From the NCBI RefSeq assembly GCF_002272015.1, contig NZ_NPBY01000046.1, positions 62,001-126,000 of the forward strand: a stretch of DNA of 64,000 nucleotides, in the 5' to 3' direction. The position numbers were made by a program, and so were the translations under genes. Under the pieces are notes generated by a model that was not told the origin of the DNA, did not search any database, and was given only the letters and a program-made list of their open reading frames with translations. Shown here one piece after another: positions 25,983 through 35,124 of this stretch; the stretch's first letter is position 1; every line of letters begins with the position of its first letter. The stretch is from Paenibacillus campinasensis. GTDB lineage: Bacteria; Bacillota; Bacilli; Paenibacillales; Paenibacillaceae.

Positions 25983-26923
25983 TCCTCCTTGGTGTCGCGC
26001 AATTGTTTTCCTGTCAGCGTGAGAAATACGTCTTCAAGTGAAGGCTGATCCGCATGAATCGATATAACGCCGCCCGCGCGTTTGGCTAAGGAGAGGATGC
26101 GATCCAGATTTCCAGCCCCAGCCTGTGAAATAATCTGCAGCTTCGATCCGCTTCTGTTGACCCGCTTGACTCCGCCGAGCTGCTCAATGGCACGGATAAG
26201 GTCGTCCGTAACCTCCATAACCTCCAGCTTGATTTTCTCTTCGTGATGCAGGTTTCTCACAAGTTCCTCAATGCTTCCCTGGGCGATAACATGACCTTGA
26301 TCCATAATGAGCACCCGGGACGCGATCGCCTGCACCTCTTCCATGTAGTGGGTCGTATAGAGGATGGTCGTGCCCCGGCTTTGCAGGGTTTGCACGGATT
26401 CAAGAATGTGGTTCCGTGACTGTGGGTCGATGCCAACGGTGGGCTCATCCATAATCAGAAGCTTCGGATCATGAATGATAGAACAAGCGATGTTCAGTCT
26501 TCGCTTCATTCCTCCGGAAAACTTCTTGGGGCTCTTATTCGCCTGCTTCTCTAGTCCGACGAATTCAAGCGTCTCCGCAATCCGCCGCTTCAGCTCGGCT
26601 CCCTTCAATCCATAGATACCTCCGAAGAAAGCAAGATTCTCGCGGGCCGTTAAGTCTTCGAACACGGTAATCTCCTGTGTTACCAATCCAATCTTCCGTT
26701 TTATATCCAGCATCGTTCCGGACAGATGCTCGCCAAACAGTTTGATTGTTCCGGAATCGACTCTGATGAGCCCGCACAGGGCATGAATCAGCGTCGTTTT
26801 GCCCGCGCCATTAGGTCCGAGCAGCCCCACAATTTCACCTTCTCCAATTTCCATATCGACGTGATCCAGAACGCGATGGTCCCCGTACCGCTTCACGATA
26901 TCGGACATTGCTGCAACGGCCAT
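25979..26923 (-). CDS. ABC exporter ATPase (CcmA/LnrL-like)
   Basis: 314 aa from the ATG at 26923 with GAGAGGAG upstream; an upstream in-frame start at 26959 has no site. Walker A GPNGAGKTT, signature FSGGMKRRLN, Walker B LLIMDEPTVG and switch His (YTTHYMEE) are intact. The C-terminal extension (EVMEVTDDLIRAIEQLGGVK) is the DUF4162-like part usual in drug exporters. First gene of the ATPase-permease-permease-kinase-regulator operon, which matches the gene content of lnrJKLMN (yfiJKLMN) in B. subtilis in a different order. Export of an amphipathic antibiotic is inferred. Confidence 0.88.
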   Translation of the reverse strand: MAVAAMSDIVKRYGDHRVLDHVDMEIGEGEIVGLLGPNGAGKTTLIHALCGLIRVDSGTIKLFGEHLSGTMLDIKRKIGLVTQEITVFEDLTARENLAFFGGIYGLKGAELKRRIAETLEFVGLEKQANKSPKKFSGGMKRRLNIACSIIHDPKLLIMDEPTVGIDPQSRNHILESVQTLQSRGTTILYTTHYMEEVQAIASRVLIMDQGHVIAQGSIEELVRNLHHEEKIKLEVMEVTDDLIRAIEQLGGVKRVNRSGSKLQIISQAGAGNLDRILSLAKRAGGVISIHADQPSLEDVFLTLTGKQLRDTKED

Positions 26924-26986
26924 CAATTTCTCTCCTCTCATATGCATGATTAACAACATTATGGCAAGGGAGCAGGGACTTTCATA

Positions 26987-27000
26987 GTTACATTTGTAAC
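26987..27000. promoter_or_regulatory. Dyad upstream of the ABC/two-component operon
   Basis: GTTACA-TT-TGTAAC has 6-bp perfect arms. It lies 64-77 bases upstream of the ATPase start and just upstream of a possible -35 region (on the minus strand the -10 would be CATAAT at 26964-26959). This is a suitable place for an activating NarL-type response regulator. Confidence 0.5.
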
Positions 27001-27094
27001 GAAATCAAACCCGAAGTTCGGTAACGCATAGAAGCATGGCGATGGCTGATTATACCGGTCCAGAACCCCGCGGACCATGACACTGAGAAAGAAC

Positions 27095-27898
27095 TTACGT
27101 GAACAGAATGGATTCATCCGATAGATCCATTTGGTGTATGTAGCTGGAAGGCGACAAGCCCGTCTGTTTTTTGAACATGCGATAAAAATAAGATGTATCA
27201 TAATAACCCAAATACTGGGCAATGTGGGCAATGCTCATATCCGAATGAAGCAGCAGGCGACACGCTTCCTGCACGCGCAGCTGGTGCATATAGCGAATGG
27301 GAGAAAGGCCGTATACCTCCTTAAAAAGGGCAGCCGTATAGCCTTGCGAACGCTGGATTAATCTGGATAACGACTCGATTTCGACAGGTTCGCGGTAATG
27401 CTCCAGCAGATACGATTTGATGGTGTCCGCGTAGTATCGCTTGTTCGGTGCTACCTCCGTCTTGTCAAGCTCGCGGGCTAGCATGCCGATCAGCTCCTGC
27501 ATAATGCCCTGGCAGATCAACGTGCGGTAGCTTTTTCCACCCCTCATTTCCTCGTACAAGCGCTCACATCGGCGGTAAGCATATTGGATATGGGACAGGT
27601 TCATTTTCATAAATCGTCTCTCATCCAGAAACGGGATGCCCGTGGATTCTGGGTGATCGAGTGTAAATAAAACGGTAAACTTCTGATGCTCGGTATCGTT
27701 CCAATTGCTGCCGCTTCGTCGGGTTGACTGAGGGATAAAAAGCACATCTTCTTGTTCCGCAATCACTTCTTCTTCATTGATTTCGTACCTCACCTTGCCA
27801 CTCTTCACCACAACAAGGACATTGTACGCAATCGTCTCCAGCTGCGTCCGCCAATTCGGGATGTTATCGTCAAAATTTACGCTCATCAATTGGAACAC
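27095..27898 (-). CDS. AraC-family regulator with cupin-type sensor domain
   Basis: 267 aa from the GTG at 27898, 7 bases after a GAGGTG site (ATG at 27886 is the alternative); the longer in-frame reading to 28123 crosses the intergenic region and looks non-coding. Residues about 1-100 form a cupin-like arm (KVRYEINEEEVIAEQEDVLF). The C-terminal part has two helix-turn-helix motifs (VEIESLSRLIQRSQGYTAAL and MSIAHIAQYLGYYDTSYFYR). It is transcribed away from the sulfatase/FGE/GH105 genes and is the obvious candidate to control them. Confidence 0.88.
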   Translation of the reverse strand: MFQLMSVNFDDNIPNWRTQLETIAYNVLVVVKSGKVRYEINEEEVIAEQEDVLFIPQSTRRSGSNWNDTEHQKFTVLFTLDHPESTGIPFLDERRFMKMNLSHIQYAYRRCERLYEEMRGGKSYRTLICQGIMQELIGMLARELDKTEVAPNKRYYADTIKSYLLEHYREPVEIESLSRLIQRSQGYTAALFKEVYGLSPIRYMHQLRVQEACRLLLHSDMSIAHIAQYLGYYDTSYFYRMFKKQTGLSPSSYIHQMDLSDESILFT

Positions 27899-28163
27899 AT
27901 TTGAGCACCTCGCAGTGATTTTATACCTTAAGACTAGCATAACCTTGCAAGCTCTGAGTAGGTAATCGTTCGTTTCAGTCATCTTTCGGAATGAAATCGT
28001 ATGGGAATCGTACAACAAAAAGATGAAATGTACATCGACGCTGCATAAATCGCGGACTATAATTTCAAGCAATGATATAGCATGGTGCGAATGCTTACAT
28101 CTGTTCATGGAGTAGTCTTTCAACTAATATCGTGAATTCAGAAGAGGAAGGAAGAGTGTGCCT

Positions 28164-29624
28164 ATGAGAGTATTATTATTGGATTTGGATTCGACCAGAC
28201 CGGATCATCTTGGCTGCTACGGTTATCATCGCAATACGTCCCCGAACATTGACCGAATTGCTGCGGAAGGGGTGCGCTTTGACAATTACTATACCTCTGA
28301 CGCACCTTGTTTTCCTTCACGAACCGCGTTAATGACCGGCAGATTCGGTATTCATAACGGCGTTGTTGGCCATGGAGGCACAGCAGCCGATGTGCGGCAC
28401 GAGGGCAAGACCCGGGATTTCCGCGACAAGCTGGCTTCGGATAGTTTTCCAGCGTTGTTCCGCCGAGCCGGCATGAAGACCGCATTGATCAGCCCGTTCG
28501 GAGAACGCCATTCAGCATGGACCTTCTACGCGGGATTCAATGAAATGTATAATACAGGTAAAGGCGGCATGGAATCTGCGGAGGAAGTATCACCGGTTGC
28601 CCTGGACTGGCTGGAGCGGCATGCGGATGAGGACAATTGGATGCTGTACTTGAATTTCTGGGATCCACATACACCGTACCGTGCACCCGAATCGCTAGGG
28701 AATCCTTTTGAACACGATCCACTGCCCGCCTGGATAACAGAGGAGGTGCTTGAGGAGCACCGGAAGAAAGTCGGGCCGCATGGAGCCAACGAAATTAATA
28801 TGTATAATAATGATATATCCCCTGATTATCCGCGGTATCCTGGCGAGATTCAGTCGATGGATGAACTTCGCAGGATGATTGACGGATACGATTGCGGCAT
28901 TCGCCACATGGACGAGCATATCGGTGCCATCTTCGAATTGCTGGAACATAAAGGGGTCATGGATGACCTGGTTGTCATCATTACTGCAGATCACGGCGAG
29001 AACATGGGGGAGCTTGGGATTTATGGCGAACACGGAACAGCGGATCAGGGCACTTGCCGCATTCCAATGATCATTCGTGGCCCGGGTATTGTGAAGGGAC
29101 ATACAGATCGCGGTTTGCATTATCATCTCGACCTACTGCCTACGATGGCTGAATACATGAATATGGCACCTGCGCCAAGCTGGGATGGAAGGAGCTATGC
29201 CGAAAGCTTGCGAAGCGGCGGGTGCAGCGGTAGAGAGTATCTCGTGGTGTCTCAGTGTGCCCATGTCTGTCAGCGGAGCGTTCGCTTTGGGGATTGGCTA
29301 TACATTCGGACGTATCACGACGGCTTTCACCTGTTCGACAAAGAGATGCTGTTCCATATCACCGAAGATGCTCATGAACAGCACAATCTGGCTTCTCAAA
29401 GACCGGACCTCTGCAGGGAGGCCGTCTACCTGCTGAACGAATGGCATGATCAGATGATGTCCACGATGCCGTTTGACGTGGATCCGTTGTGGACGGTCAT
29501 GAAAGAGGGAGGACCTTATCATGCGAAGGGACATCTCCCGAAATATATCGAGCGCTTGAAGAATACGGGCCGGGGCGAAGCGGTGCCGGAGCTGATGCGA
29601 CGTCACCCTCAGGAGTTTGTATAG
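28164..29624 (+). CDS. Type I (formylglycine-dependent) sulfatase
   Basis: 486 aa from the ATG at 28164; a GTG at 28158 is an alternative and both are near the AGGAAGG site. No signal peptide, so it is probably cytoplasmic. The active-site motif is C-F-P-S-R (APCFPSR, Cys49), the C-x-P-S-R form in which Cys becomes formylglycine. Metal and substrate landmarks are LDLDSTRPDHLGCYGYHRNT, the WDPHTPY motif, and TADHGENMGELGIYGEHGT. It hydrolyses sulfate esters, most likely from an imported sulfated oligosaccharide. The maturation enzyme it needs is encoded 90 bases downstream. Confidence 0.92.
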   Translation: MRVLLLDLDSTRPDHLGCYGYHRNTSPNIDRIAAEGVRFDNYYTSDAPCFPSRTALMTGRFGIHNGVVGHGGTAADVRHEGKTRDFRDKLASDSFPALFRRAGMKTALISPFGERHSAWTFYAGFNEMYNTGKGGMESAEEVSPVALDWLERHADEDNWMLYLNFWDPHTPYRAPESLGNPFEHDPLPAWITEEVLEEHRKKVGPHGANEINMYNNDISPDYPRYPGEIQSMDELRRMIDGYDCGIRHMDEHIGAIFELLEHKGVMDDLVVIITADHGENMGELGIYGEHGTADQGTCRIPMIIRGPGIVKGHTDRGLHYHLDLLPTMAEYMNMAPAPSWDGRSYAESLRSGGCSGREYLVVSQCAHVCQRSVRFGDWLYIRTYHDGFHLFDKEMLFHITEDAHEQHNLASQRPDLCREAVYLLNEWHDQMMSTMPFDVDPLWTVMKEGGPYHAKGHLPKYIERLKNTGRGEAVPELMRRHPQEFV

Positions 29625-29714
29625 AGGGTATGATAGATTATCGATCATCGAAGCGGGAACATTCGCACCAGCATCGTTGTCCATCGTCTGTACCAAGGGT
29701 TGAAGGAGACAAAC

Positions 29715-30707
29715 ATGAGAGAAGAACATTCATGCTGCGCCGGTTCGAGATCCGCGGGGCAGCGGACAGAAGTCGATACGAAGGACCAATCCGTCATATG
29801 GCAAGAAGGACATCGTGATCGTAAGGTGTCCTCGGATCTTCATACCAACATGATCGCCATTCCTGGGGGTACGTTTATGATGGGCACAGATTCGCAAGAA
29901 GGGTTTGCAAGCGATGGCGAAGGCCCAGCACGTCGGGTGACGGTGGACGGGTTCGAAATGTCGCCTTATGCTGTAACGAACGCAGAGTTCCAACGATTTG
30001 TTGAGGCAACCGGATATGTGACAGAGGCCGAGATGTTCGGGTGGTCATTTGTGTTTGAAATGTTTGTATCAGAGCAGACCAAAGCGAAGGTAGCACAGGT
30101 GCCGCAAGATACGCCATGGTGGCTGGTCGTGGAAGGGGCATACTGGGCGGCGCCAGAGGGCGTGGACTCCAATATCGAAGCGAGGATGGATCATCCGGTC
30201 GTGCACATCTCCTGGAATGACGCGATGGCGTATTGCCGATGGGCCGGCGTGCGGCTTCCGACGGAAGCGGAGTGGGAGTATGCAGCACGTGGCGGGATGG
30301 AAGGAAGAACTTATCCTTGGGGGGATCTGCTCAAGCAGGATGGAAAGTTTCAGTGTAACATATGGCAGGGGAAATTCCCGGTCAAAAACAACGCCAGCGA
30401 CGGATATGTCGGTACTGCGCCGGTGGATGCCTATTCACCAAATGGCTACGGACTATACAACCTGTCCGGCAACGTCTGGGAATGGTGCAGCGATTGGTTC
30501 AGTCCGACCTATCATCGACAGACATCTGCCGTAAATCCGCATTTCTCAGAGGCCACCGGCAGAAGGTCCATGCGCGGCGGATCGTATCTGTGCCACCGAT
30601 CCTATTGTAATCGGTACCGGGTTGCGGCTCGAAGCGGGAATACGCCAGACAGCTCAACAGGGAACTGCGGCTTCCGCGTTGTGAGGGATATGGGGATAAA
30701 AGGCTAA
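29715..30707 (+). CDS. Formylglycine-generating enzyme (SUMF1/FGE) for sulfatase maturation
   Basis: 330 aa from the ATG at 29715, 6 bases after AAGGAG. The FGE-sulfatase domain begins at MIAIPGGTFMMGTDSQEGF and includes VRLPTEAEWEYAARGG and LSGNVWEWCSDW. The copper-binding catalytic cysteine pair is present in SYLCHRSYCNRYR, as in aerobic FGE from human and Streptomyces, so this is a true sulfatase-modifying enzyme and not one of the many catalytically unrelated SUMF1-domain proteins. It oxidises the Cys of the CFPSR motif in the adjacent sulfatase. The N-terminal 40 residues, with several Cys, are poorly conserved and may not be structured. Confidence 0.92.
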   Translation: MREEHSCCAGSRSAGQRTEVDTKDQSVIWQEGHRDRKVSSDLHTNMIAIPGGTFMMGTDSQEGFASDGEGPARRVTVDGFEMSPYAVTNAEFQRFVEATGYVTEAEMFGWSFVFEMFVSEQTKAKVAQVPQDTPWWLVVEGAYWAAPEGVDSNIEARMDHPVVHISWNDAMAYCRWAGVRLPTEAEWEYAARGGMEGRTYPWGDLLKQDGKFQCNIWQGKFPVKNNASDGYVGTAPVDAYSPNGYGLYNLSGNVWEWCSDWFSPTYHRQTSAVNPHFSEATGRRSMRGGSYLCHRSYCNRYRVAARSGNTPDSSTGNCGFRVVRDMGIKG

Positions 30708-30732
30708 TTGAATTGAATTGATACGCAAGCTT

Positions 30733-30767
30733 AGGCTCTCGTCCCCTAGGGGAGGGGAGTCTTTTTT
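30733..30767 (+). terminator. Terminator between FGE and GH105 genes
   Basis: CTCGTCCCC pairs with GGGGAGGGGAG with wobble and bulge, followed by CTTTTTT. It separates the sulfatase/FGE transcript from the GH105 gene, or attenuates read-through. Confidence 0.6.
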
Positions 30768-30894
30768 GATGGCATGCAGGTCAAATCTGCTAGTTTATCG
30801 AACATATAATTAAGAGAATTCAAGGTTATGGGTGGGTAACGATTACGGTGAGTTCCTTTCGCAAGCAGGGCTCTATAACGATTGGAGGACAATG

Positions 30895-31974
30895 ATGAAT
30901 CTGAAACTGGAAATGACGGCCGAAGATTTAAAGCAGACGGCAAAGCGTGTTGCAGATTATACGTTCGGGATGGATTTAACTTGGGACTGGCCAGGCGGTG
31001 TTGCGTTCTATGGTGTCAGCAGGCTGTTCGATGTAACGGGCGATCAGTCCTGCCTGGAGCGGATGGCGGAGTGGGTTCAGGAATATGTAGAAGCAGGCAT
31101 ACCGGAGAAGTGGACGGTGAACACATGCGCAATGGGTCATATGCTGCTCACCCTGTATGAACATACGAAAGAACAACAATATCTGGATATCCTGCTGAGC
31201 AAGATGGACTATCTGCAGTCTCATGCTTTGCGTTTCGGGGATCGGGTTCTCCAGCATACGGTGTCGTCTAACAATGATTTTCCGCAGCAGTGCTGGGCCG
31301 ATACGCTGTTCATGGCGGCATACCTGGAACTGCGTGTCGGTGTGCACCTCGGGGAGAAAGAGCTTATCCATGACGCGCTGCATCAATATGAACGTCATAT
31401 CCATTACCTGCAAGACGAGCATTCCGGCCTATGGTACCATGGCTACAATCATGTCACGCAGGATCATATGTCCGGGATCCATTGGGCGCGCGCTAACGCC
31501 TGGGCAGCCTATACGATGTCGCGCGCAGCAGGGGGCCTTCCGGAAGGCTATCTGTACCCTCCCATGATGCATATATGGAGCTCATTGCGCGATCAGCTCG
31601 CAGCGATCAAACGACTTCAGCATGAGGACGGCCTGTGGGGCACTGTGCTCGATTACCCGGGAGCATACGGAGAAGTATCCGCCACAGCAGGGATCGCGGC
31701 TGCAATGGTCATGCAGGGCAACCCGCTGCACGCGAAATACGTACGCCAAGCATTGGACGGTGTACTCGCCAATATTGCAGACAATGGACGGGTCTTGAAC
31801 GTGTCCGGGGGAACAGCGGTCATGAACGATATTGAGGGATATCTCAGCATTGACCGAAAATGGGCGCAAGGATGGGGGCAGGGGCTTGTGCTTGCCTTCC
31901 TGGCAGCGGTGATCGAGCTTGTCGAATCGAAGGTGGATCGGGAGCACAACCATAGCAGCGATCAAGTGAATTAA
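30895..31974 (+). CDS. GH105-type unsaturated uronyl hydrolase
   Basis: 359 aa from the ATG at 30895, 6 bases after GGAGG (an ATG at 30892 is too close). No signal peptide, so cytoplasmic. Motifs fit the alpha/alpha-barrel GH88/GH105 enzymes: TWDWPGGVAFYGV, the catalytic Asp region QQCWADTLFMAAY, IHWARANAWAAY, and ATAGIAAAM near the end. These enzymes remove the 4,5-unsaturated uronic acid left by polysaccharide lyases by hydrating the double bond. Next to a sulfatase this suggests a substrate such as ulvan, a glycosaminoglycan or another sulfated uronate-containing glycan. GH105 is preferred over GH88 from overall resemblance to YteR; the assignment is not certain. Confidence 0.85.
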   Translation: MNLKLEMTAEDLKQTAKRVADYTFGMDLTWDWPGGVAFYGVSRLFDVTGDQSCLERMAEWVQEYVEAGIPEKWTVNTCAMGHMLLTLYEHTKEQQYLDILLSKMDYLQSHALRFGDRVLQHTVSSNNDFPQQCWADTLFMAAYLELRVGVHLGEKELIHDALHQYERHIHYLQDEHSGLWYHGYNHVTQDHMSGIHWARANAWAAYTMSRAAGGLPEGYLYPPMMHIWSSLRDQLAAIKRLQHEDGLWGTVLDYPGAYGEVSATAGIAAAMVMQGNPLHAKYVRQALDGVLANIADNGRVLNVSGGTAVMNDIEGYLSIDRKWAQGWGQGLVLAFLAAVIELVESKVDREHNHSSDQVN

Positions 31975-32358
31975 TCCATACAGATTCAGTTCTTGGATAC
32001 CTTCTCCGGCTGCCTTAGCTTCATTATCCCTTTGGTTCAGGGGACGGGGATTTCGGGGGCGAGGCACAGGGTTCCTTTAGATTCATTAGAATGTCGAAGC
32101 TGATCTCGAGTAGTTCATGGAATTTAAATGTATTAGAAAGTATCAGAATTCATCGGGAGCTGTTCGTTTTAGTTCAGGACTGATCAGGATCCATCAAAAA
32201 GTTTGAAGAGGGATCGAGAGTTAAAGCGCGGATGAATTGAGCGTAGATGAATTGAGCGAGAAAAAATCGGCGCGATTCAAGCAGCTTTCTGTGTTACCTG
32301 ATCAGACGGGATAATGATACAAAGCTTACAGAGGCACAAATGCGGGGAGAACCTTGGA
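31975..32358. other. Intergenic region with short repeats
   Basis: About 380 bases without a gene. It contains a short direct repeat (GATGAATTGAGCG twice, about 32231-32260) and dispersed repeat copy B. No promoter or RNA gene was recognised. Confidence 0.5.
32289..32335 (+). repeat. Dispersed repeat, copy B
   Basis: CTGTGTTACCTGATC, four bases, GGGATAATGATACAAAGC, then TTACAGAGGCACAAATG. It aligns with copy A over about 55 bases and with copy C over the core. Confidence 0.7.
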
Positions 32359-32360
32359 AA

Positions 32361-32389
32361 GAGCCCTAACCCTTAACGGGTTGGGGCTC
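32361..32389 (-). terminator. Hairpin downstream of the S8 protease gene
   Basis: GAGCCCTAACCC pairs with GGGTTGGGGCTC (12 bp, one wobble). On the minus strand it is followed by TTTCC and would end transcription of the S8 protease gene. Confidence 0.6.
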
Positions 32390-32461
32390 TGCCGTTTCAT
32401 CGTTTCATCCTACGAGGAGCGAATTCCGGTGAGAAAATGGGAGATTGGCTGTAAGCGAAGC

Positions 32462-33631
32462 CTAAGATATGGGCATCTGCACAGCCCGGGCAGCATTGAC
32501 CCGGCCATGTCTCCACAACGTCCCCGTCCCCGGGATCGGATCGGCCGTTTCCACTATCGCATTGTGAATCTGCAGATGGGTTCTCTGCTGCGCAGCGAGC
32601 AGCCCGGCGACTCCGGCGACATGTGGGGCTGCCATGGAAGTTCCGCTCAGGTAAGCATAATTCCCCCGCAAGTGCGTGGACAGTATTTGATCTCCCGGCG
32701 CAGCGACATCAACCCAGTTACCATAATTGGAGAAGCTGGAACGGGCATCACGCTGATTCGTCGAAGCAACGGCGATGACGTTCGGGTAATAAGCCGGGTA
32801 GGCCGGCGCATTGGTATTTTCGTTCCCTGCAGCAGCTATGACAACGACACCGCGATCCCAGGCATACTGAATCGCATGTTGAAGCGTTTGCGCCGCGGAG
32901 CGTGAGCCAAGGCTAAGGTTGATCACACGTGCGCCCTGATTCACCGCATAGATGATGCCGCTGGCCACGCTGCTCAGATTGCCGCTTCCGCTGTTATCCA
33001 GCACTCGCACAGGCATGATCGAAGCAAGAGGCGCGACACCCGCAATGCCCCTGGCATTGTTTGTGGCCGCTGCTACTATACCTGCCACATGGGTGCCATG
33101 GCCATTGCCATCATAAGGCGCCGCATCTCCATCGACAAAATCATATCCGCTAACCAGCTTGGGTGCGAGCTCAGGATGATCCAGCTGGACGCCGGTGTCC
33201 AAAACCGCGATGACGACATCCGGGGAGCTTTGGGTGACATCCCATGCCGCCGGGGCTTCGATCTTCTGGGGACCGTACTGATAAAAAGCGAAGTAAGGAT
33301 CATTAGGCGTGTAAAAGGCGTTAAACAAAATGTTGGGCTCTGCATATTCGATTTCTTTCAACTTGCTGTAATGCTTCAATATCCTGCGCATGCTGCGCTT
33401 GGACTTAATTCGGGTGTAACCGAGGTCTTCGCTGGTTTCTACAACCTCACATCGGGCTTTCTTATGAATGGCATCGATCTGCTCCTGCGTGATGCCTTCG
33501 GCAAACCGGACGACAAGCTCATGAGCGACGTGAGGAGGGAACTGGCGGTCAGCGTGTTGACTGTACAGCCGATAGAGCAAGAACCCCAGCACAATCAATG
33601 CTGCGGCTGATACCCCAATCCATAACCACAT
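32462..33631 (-). CDS. Membrane-anchored subtilisin-like S8 serine protease
   Basis: 389 aa, ATG at 33631 with AGGGAGGAA upstream. An N-terminal helix (about 3-22, uncleaved-looking) anchors it, followed by a short propeptide-like part (HVAHELVVRFAEGITQEQID) and a thermitase-like catalytic domain. The triad is complete: Asp in VIAVLDTGVQLDHPEL, His in GNGHGTHVAGIVAA and Ser in LSGTSMAAPHVAGVAG; the oxyanion Asn is in AAGNENTNA. It should act outside the cell. It stands alone, convergent with the GH105 gene. Confidence 0.92.
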   Translation of the reverse strand: MWLWIGVSAAALIVLGFLLYRLYSQHADRQFPPHVAHELVVRFAEGITQEQIDAIHKKARCEVVETSEDLGYTRIKSKRSMRRILKHYSKLKEIEYAEPNILFNAFYTPNDPYFAFYQYGPQKIEAPAAWDVTQSSPDVVIAVLDTGVQLDHPELAPKLVSGYDFVDGDAAPYDGNGHGTHVAGIVAAATNNARGIAGVAPLASIMPVRVLDNSGSGNLSSVASGIIYAVNQGARVINLSLGSRSAAQTLQHAIQYAWDRGVVVIAAAGNENTNAPAYPAYYPNVIAVASTNQRDARSSFSNYGNWVDVAAPGDQILSTHLRGNYAYLSGTSMAAPHVAGVAGLLAAQQRTHLQIHNAIVETADPIPGTGTLWRHGRVNAARAVQMPIS

Positions 33632-33910
33632 ACGAAATTCCTCCCTAAGTTTTGATAGAAACTAGAGTACGGAATATTCATATGTTGCTTGGTCAGATGA
33701 GGTTTGGACGATCCGTATAATTGGCCTGACAACCAGCCGTGTCATCCGGCATAATTCCAGCGACTTGACTATGGATAAAATGATCCTTTATGATCGTTGC
33801 ATGAGACTTGGAAAGGGGAGCGATCGCCTTTCAGGTCGGCAGCTGTTTATTTTTCGTATAAAATAAACGAACATTCATTCACTTATAAGATACGGAGGGG
33901 TATCCACGGC

Positions 33911-35059
33911 ATGATCATTCTACTGATATGCGCAGCGTTTATCGTATTCATCGCACTTTTTTTACAATACTATCCGCCTTTCGGGCAACAAGTCCCCAAA
34001 GCGCAGCGAATGCAGTTTCAGCAGCTTCCGAATTTCAAGCAGCGCCGGTTCGTCAACCAAATTCCCACCTCCATGAGCATGGGGGCATCGGAGTTTATGT
34101 CCATTCTGAAGGATTATCTTTACAGCAATCCGAACCGGAAACCGGCTTCCCCGCTGCCGATGAAACCGGTGGATCCCGCAAGCATCCCGCAGAAGGAAGG
34201 AATCCGTGTCACCTGGTTTGGTCACTCGGCGCTTATGCTTGAAATGGAGGGAAGCACGATTCTGCTGGACCCGATGTTCGGAAAATCGCCGTCGCCGCTG
34301 CCTGTTCTGGGCAACCAGCGATACAGCAAGGCGCTTCCGATCAATCTGGAAGAGCTGCCGGTTATCGATGCCGTTATTTTCTCGCATGATCATTATGATC
34401 ATCTCGATTACGACTCGGTCCGGAAGCTGAAGGGGAAGGTGCGGCACTTCTATGTTCCGCTTGGCTTAGGGAGCCATTTGCAGCGGTGGGGGATACCGAA
34501 GGAGAACATAACCGAACACAACTGGTGGGATTCATCGGAACTCGATGGACTTCAGCTTGTGTGTACGCCGGCGAGACATTTCTCCGGGCGCAGCCTGTTT
34601 GACCGGGATTCAACTTTGTGGTCGTCTTGGGTCATCATCGGTAAGGAGAGCCGGGTATATTTTAGCGGAGACAGCGGGTATGGCCCACATTTTCAAGAGA
34701 TTGGCGAGAAGTACGGTCCCTTTGATACTACCTTGATGGAGTGCGGCCAGTACGATAATCGGTGGGCTCATATTCATATGATGCCGGAAGAGACCGTGCA
34801 GGCACATCTGGATGTGAAAGGCAAGCGCCTGCTTCCGATTCATTGGGGCGGGTTCACACTCGCTTTTCATGACTGGAATGAACCGATTGAACGAGTGACC
34901 CGGGCGGCTCGGCAGAAACAAGTGGACATTGTCACTCCCCAAATCGGGGAGCCCGTTACGCTGTCTTCTAATGCATCAGTGATCGACACGGATGTCTCAT
35001 CCGTATGGTGGCGAGGCACGGGCAGCAGAGCGAATGGATCTGCGCTGGAAACCGAATAG
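33911..35059 (+). CDS. Membrane-anchored MBL-fold metallohydrolase (NAPE-PLD/UlaG-like)
   Basis: 382 aa from the ATG at 33911, with GGAGGGG 10 bases upstream; the upstream in-frame extension to 33797 lacks a site. One N-terminal helix (1-18) is followed by a metallo-beta-lactamase fold: VTWFGHSALMLEMEGSTILL, the metal-binding HDHYDHLD, then ARHFSGRSLFDRD, YFSGDSGYGPHF and LPIHWGGFTLAFHDW. The HxHxDH motif and the late His are those of the NAPE-PLD-like/UlaG-like group. The substrate cannot be told; phospholipid-type or lactone substrates are known in relatives. Confidence 0.88.
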   Translation: MIILLICAAFIVFIALFLQYYPPFGQQVPKAQRMQFQQLPNFKQRRFVNQIPTSMSMGASEFMSILKDYLYSNPNRKPASPLPMKPVDPASIPQKEGIRVTWFGHSALMLEMEGSTILLDPMFGKSPSPLPVLGNQRYSKALPINLEELPVIDAVIFSHDHYDHLDYDSVRKLKGKVRHFYVPLGLGSHLQRWGIPKENITEHNWWDSSELDGLQLVCTPARHFSGRSLFDRDSTLWSSWVIIGKESRVYFSGDSGYGPHFQEIGEKYGPFDTTLMECGQYDNRWAHIHMMPEETVQAHLDVKGKRLLPIHWGGFTLAFHDWNEPIERVTRAARQKQVDIVTPQIGEPVTLSSNASVIDTDVSSVWWRGTGSRANGSALETE

Positions 35060-35067
35060 GCATACGA

Positions 35068-35094
35068 AAGGCCGCGGAAATCCGCGGCCTTTTT
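35068..35094 (+). terminator. Terminator after MBL-fold gene
   Basis: GGCCGCGGA-AA-TCCGCGGCC followed by TTTTT. It can also work in the minus direction for the GH64 gene that ends at 35125. Confidence 0.9.
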
Positions 35095-35124
35095 GAGGGA
35101 CGGTCAACAGCAGGATTAAGGAGA

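Noticed and set aside
27899-28123. N-terminal extension of the AraC regulator
   Set aside because: The extra 75 codons have no ribosome site and cover the promoter region; a GTG with a good site lies at 27898.
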